From Diphasiastrum complanatum (Eukaryota; Streptophyta; Lycopodiopsida; Lycopodiales; Lycopodiaceae), in assembly GCA_029204225.1 (NCBI GenBank), contig CM055095.1, forward strand, positions 67,543,940-67,607,939: a DNA stretch of 64,000 bases. The letters are read 5' to 3'. A program made the position numbers and the translations under genes. A model generated the notes under the pieces. That model saw only the letters and a list, made by a program, of their open reading frames with translations. It searched no databases and was not told where the DNA came from. Position 1 is the first letter of the stretch. Every line of letters starts with the position of its first letter. Shown piece by piece: positions 61,201 to 64,000 of this stretch.

Positions 61201-62526
61201 CATGTAATAGCTTGCAGATGTTTTTAAATACAGCTAAGTTTATCTATAGATTAATGGTTTCATATCACAAGAGTTTTAATTATTTTTCAAGCTCGTTTCC
61301 TTCTCTTAAGGTGAAGTTTTTTCTTACAGAGTTGGCTTGACAACCAATACTTGTCATTTAGAAATTTAAACATTGACGTTGGGAAATGATTGTTTTATTC
61401 AAAACAAAGAGAATATACCTGAATGTGAATCAAAGTCACAAAACCCTCCATAGGCACCACCACTTACTCGAACACGATCCCATAACCAGCTATTTCCAAT
61501 ATACTTGGAAACGACATAAGCACTGCCATTGAGCTTGTAACCACTCTCATAAATATTAGCAGCTTTACCAACATAGTTCACCTGCCGGTTGTAATTCAAG
61601 AATTATCAACTTTATAATCATAAAATGAGAAAATCAAGTTTCAATGCTCAAAAAAATGAAAGAGAGAGCGAGAGAGAAAAGCATCAAGAACCTAGAAGGT
61701 ATCTATAGGCATATGCAAGCAACTTATCACATGGTCGGGAGGAGAGTCAGCAAGCTAGTAGAGTGTTGTGCAGAAATTTGAATGTCCAAAGTTATGGCTA
61801 GCGGTACAAAAACGTCATACCTGAGTAGGAATGACAAGTCCTTCATTGATGGCCGGAAGGCGGATATCCCAATTTGAAATTTCAGCTCCACTAGTCTCAG
61901 GAAAGGATTTAAGTAAGAGAGCAACATGAGGTTCGGCAGCAATCAGACCCTTTGCATCAGCTGTCAAATTCACTAAAGCACCCTTTTTTGAGAATACCAA
62001 ACGTCGGATCTCATCAAGATTTTCTTTAACAGAGGGCCAATCTTCTTCTACACGTTTCTCAAGGTTCTTCAAAAACTCCAAGTAGCTGCCACATAATATT
62101 ATAACAGTTAGGACCTTGTATGCGAGATAAAGCTTCCGTAGAGATATGAGACTTTGTGTACGGGAAAGGAACTATCACATATAGGCCCTTTATTATTGGA
62201 TCAAGGCTTATACTTGAGCCAGAAATTGCACAAGGGATATACCTCAAGCCTCCCATCTGCTCACTCACCCAGCCTGCTACATTTATCTTAGCATCCATTC
62301 TGGATGCTGAAATGGCATGACCGCCTCCAGTTAAGCGACTCTGCATGCTAGAATAACACGCATTAGAAGAAAAAGATCAGCTTTCTTCTTTCATTGAACT
62401 AAACCACCCATTTAGGGTCTTGTAGAGATTCCACTCATTTACCTCCATCCGCGATTTGCTTTGTGCAACAAACTGCTTAAAGCGCTGTTGGTCCTCAAAT
62501 TGGACATCTTGAAGCACCGTGCGGAT
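49375..62526 (-). CDS. PREP: Presequence protease (PreP), C-terminal 334 residues in seven exons; 5' part beyond window
   Basis: M16C zinc metallopeptidase that degrades cleaved transit and presequence peptides in chloroplasts and mitochondria. Exons in order of transcription: 62443-62526, 62243-62340, 61821-62085, 61419-61581, 59140-59320, 58785-58856, 49375-49516 (TAG 49375-49377). All splice sites are GT/AG and phases agree across 1005 nt. Diagnostic blocks are LQDVQFEDQQRFKQFV, GGGHAISASRMDAK, WVSEQMGGL, RVRVSGGAYGG, FSYLSYRDPN and AIIGTIGDVDSYQLPDAKGY. RVSGGAY matches the Arg-x5-Tyr pair (Arg848/Tyr854 of Arabidopsis PreP1) that completes the active site from the C-terminal half. The HxxEH zinc site lies in the unseen N-terminal half. 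The last intron is 9268 bp and filled with LINE copies; the final exon encodes 46 residues ending VKVVL. Confidence 0.95.
50749..50826. repeat. GC-rich hairpin repeat, copy 1
   Basis: GTTCCGACCC-TTTT-GGGCCGGAAC forms a 10-bp stem, followed by cgtactgtgcgttc and its near-complement ggaacgcactgtgtcggaac. A diverged copy lies at 60173-60225. Both lie in PreP introns. Confidence 0.65.
51220..51850 (+). mobile_element. LINE copy A, 5'-truncated
   Basis: From about 51410 it matches the end of LINE ORF2 as in copy C (a basic, His-rich tail ending ARITSFFSSSTT), then the shared 3' UTR (acatgtactccatttggtcttat), the GCC-TTTT-GG(A) stem-loop, GAAAAGACATTAATAAA and a CT-rich tail ending in a C run. The exact 5' breakpoint is unclear. 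It lies in the last PreP intron, antisense to that gene. Confidence 0.65.
52910..53400 (+). other. Non-LINE-like segment inside LINE copy B
   Basis: Between the RT fingers (GQAGFRDHYS) and the palm (LLYADD) the expected LINE sequence is not recognisable. Instead there are repeats of ttggacagcaa and a frame with EQIIDSKIREDVMVKEYHTL that does not look like RT. This may be an old insertion or a heavily rearranged part. Confidence 0.35.
55084..55170 (+). repeat. (CT)n tail of LINE copy B
   Basis: 87 bases of uninterrupted CT directly after ttaataaag. Copy C begins at its right border, so the tail was the insertion site of copy C or is shared by both. Confidence 0.9.
55171..55994 (+). mobile_element. 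LINE copy C, 5'-truncated within ORF2
   Basis: It begins inside the zinc-finger tail of ORF2 (HCLRFTLGQLRVSSHQLAIE, ICQLCSLGEVESEEHFIFRC) directly after the CT run of copy B. The frame stays open to 55790 and ends in a basic, Arg/Thr/His-rich tail. The 3' UTR ends atacGCCTTTTGGCatggaaaagacattaataaag and a CT-rich tail (55966-55994). 5' truncation is typical of target-primed reverse transcription. A long frame reading through the CT run as Leu-Ser repeats is an artefact. Confidence 0.82.
55995..57247 (+). mobile_element. LINE copy D: ORF1 plus 3' end, ORF2 absent (half-LINE)
   Basis: It starts right after the tail of copy C with a 42-nt 5' UTR. ORF1 starts at 56037 (MAPRKRGGG), Pro/Ser-rich, with stops near 56493 and 56647 before the frame resumes (to 57078) with the conserved C-terminal block: RLREQKALNVRVRGI, DTLVICFVSTTGRHE, GTTIYLDEHLTFIQVQERKK. 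Less than 100 bp after ORF1 the sequence enters the common 3' UTR (gtcttatacGCCTTTTGGCatggaaaagac) and a CT-rich tail. RT is entirely missing. Confidence 0.78.
57248..58268 (+). mobile_element. LINE copy E: ORF1 plus 3' end, ORF2 absent (half-LINE)
   Basis: It starts after the tail of copy D. ORF1 starts at 57273 (MPRYSQGG), Ala/Gln-rich, and holds the same C-terminal block (DAETLVIRFSSTTYR; after a stop, LRQRATLKGTQIFLDEDLTY). A 19-bp duplication (acttacgtataggtggaag) occurs near 57860-57897. The 3' UTR follows directly, ending tatatGCCTTTTGGCatggaaaagacatta and a CT tail (58226-58267). Like copy D it has no ORF2, but its ORF1 differs strongly from D, so the two are separate lineages or old copies. 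Confidence 0.75.
58269..58784 (-). other. 5' part of the last PreP intron
   Basis: Unique-looking AT-rich sequence between the LINE array and the splice donor of the 58785-58856 exon. No other feature is seen. Confidence 0.6.
59321..61418 (-). other. PreP intron of 2.1 kb
   Basis: Flanked by the exons 61419-61581 and 59140-59320. It contains the second GC-rich hairpin repeat (60173-60225) beside a TATA-rich stretch, and otherwise AT-rich sequence with no recognised coding domain. Confidence 0.7.
60173..60225. repeat. GC-rich hairpin repeat, copy 2
   Basis: CGTTCCCACCCTTTTGGGCC followed by agagcgtactgt is a diverged copy of 50749-50780, in the same orientation. The right half of copy 1 is not recognisable here. 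Confidence 0.6.
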
Positions 62527-64000
62527 CTATATACAACATTTCCAAATGCAACAATATAAGAACATTTCAGAGAATCACAAATCTAGAACCTTTCCAAAAA
62601 GCAAAAGCACACTTATATTCACTTTGTATTTTGCATCTACATTTTGGAAAAACCTTTCGATCAACATTTATTCAGCTTCACTTATCGAGAGTATCTGACA
62701 TTGTAAGAAAACAGCTTTTAATAATTCAATATCACAAGCTAATCTTACAACTTGTGTAAACCAATGTTGTTCAACAAATATTATTCACACACGCGTAGTA
62801 CGCAATATTTGACTAATTTATAACATATGGCATTTGCATTCACATTACTCATTACAAATAAGAGTATGGAAATCGTTACATCTCCAGAGTTATGGAAGTG
62901 ATATAATATGACCAATGCTTTGAGCCTTTGATGGGTTAAGAGCATGAGCCTTTATGGGTTAAGAACATATCATCTAGATGTCTTTAATAATGATTTTTAG
63001 GCCTTTGGTTTGAAGCATATGCAAGGAATACTTAGATGGTTTATTATGGCATGTTAGAGCCAGCTCAGGAAGCCATAACATATAAATGATATCTCTTTAA
63101 TCCATAGTTCTGGAGAACACATTCCTCATGGTTTTGGGCGGGAAGATATGTGTCCCATTCACATTTCACTGGTATAGACAACCAGTGCAAGAAATGCATA
63201 TGGAAAAGATGTCCCCAACAACGAAACACTTTTCCCCAAATCAAGGAAGGTACTGCTCAGATTGTCTGCCATCAGTAGTCTTTATGATTAACTTGAGATC
63301 TATTTGCTTCTATCAAGAACTCTATGCCTATTCTTATGACACACTCCTAGTCAATACGGCTTAAAGTACCTCTTTCATCATGTCATCTTTTACTCCATTC
63401 AGGTTGGGATACTAGTCTTCACAATTTGCTTAATATATTACAAGTACTACATAACATTCTTCAAATATGCAAGTCGCTTGGATATAAATGTTCTCCATGC
63501 CATTACAATTGCTATCAAATGGCATTCACTGTTCATATGGCTGGGGTTCATTTGTATGTGCCAAATCATCTTCTCCTACTTGCAGGTAGCCCATCTTGGT
63601 TAATAGAGTTAGCTTGACCATTATTGGTACATTTCAGCCTACCTTCATAAAGTGCACATGGTCTACATATACACATTCAACTTTCTTGGTTGCTTCAAGT
63701 TACATGGAACTTGGATGACTTATTTCATCATTGTACACACCACACTATGTTCTATCTCTGTCACTCGCTTCAATGCTTCACTTGGCTATAATTTTCTGTA
63801 CTTTCGGACGTCTACTACTACTTTCATGTGTTATTATTGGTCTCTGGATTTGGTTTGCAATATCTTCGTGCGCCTTGGACCTTTTACTCTTCCCCTTACG
63901 AGCCATTTCTCAACCACGCCATCTGCTTAGTATTGAAGTATATTGGAGTCTAATATTTGCTCCTTCAAGCAATGTTATGGCTAGCATATGTTTCATGGTT
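62527..64000 (-). other. Upstream PreP intron, open to window edge
   Basis: No further PreP exon is found up to the window end, so this intron is longer than 1.4 kb. Several short plus-strand frames exist (63128-63364, 63426-63617, 63652-63930), but none resembles a known protein. The change in composition near 63100 suggests a decayed transposon. Confidence 0.55.

Noticed and set aside
63128..63930. Three plus-strand frames near the right edge
   Set aside because: Short, without recognisable motifs, and inside an intron of PreP. They may be decayed transposon sequence but no family could be named.
1..64000. CRISPR arrays, bacterial operons or phage
   Set aside because: Spliced plant genes and plant retroelements dominate. 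The tandem repeats seen lack unique spacers of CRISPR type.

Overview
This window looks like a low-GC, gene-poor nuclear segment from a land plant with a large, transposon-rich genome. Three host genes can be read; one runs off the right edge. The organism is inferred, not proven. A plant presequence protease and a plant-only L-type lectin receptor kinase place it in land plants. The third gene resembles the animal cilium-associated phosphatase PTPDC1. That would fit a plant with swimming sperm (fern, lycophyte, bryophyte, cycad or Ginkgo) better than a flowering plant. Long introns full of retroelements favour a fern- or lycophyte-like genome.

Layout. 1-7.7 kb: a coding-dead LTR element (306-bp LTRs at 609-914 and 5738-6043, tRNA-iMet-type primer site, minus strand) and other repeats. 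7.78-25.07 kb (+): an 11-exon, 525-codon PTPDC1-like protein phosphatase. Every exon joins in frame. One intron of 6.8 kb splits the catalytic P-loop and carries two GC-rich foldback elements; another carries a broken Copia reverse transcriptase. 27.5-29.7 kb (-): an intronless, intact L-type lectin receptor-like kinase with a cluster of CACGTG boxes upstream. 30-48 kb: retroelement remains. These are a Copia element (gag, pre-integrase, RT, RNase H, polypurine tract, LTR and primer site, minus strand), a Ty3/gypsy LTR plus gag (+), a second Ty3-type gag (-), a Copia protease/integrase fragment (+), two minisatellite arrays sharing one monomer, a SWIM zinc-finger ORF (-), and a tiny terminal-repeat element (TRIM) whose LTR contains a tRNA-like A-box/B-box unit. 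49.4-62.5 kb (-): the last seven readable exons of presequence protease (PreP), 334 codons, 5' end beyond the window. Its last intron is 9.3 kb and holds a head-to-tail series of five LINE copies (51.4-58.3 kb, +), each ending in a conserved stem-loop plus a CT-rich tail.

The three genes show no shared pathway and seem to be ordinary neighbours in a repeat-rich region. The most interesting signals are the CT-tailed LINE array with two ORF1-only (half-LINE) members, the tRNA-like TRIM, the PTPDC1-like gene with an N-myristoylation-type start, and several GC-rich foldback elements inside host introns. All calls rest on reading the sequence; no database search was run.
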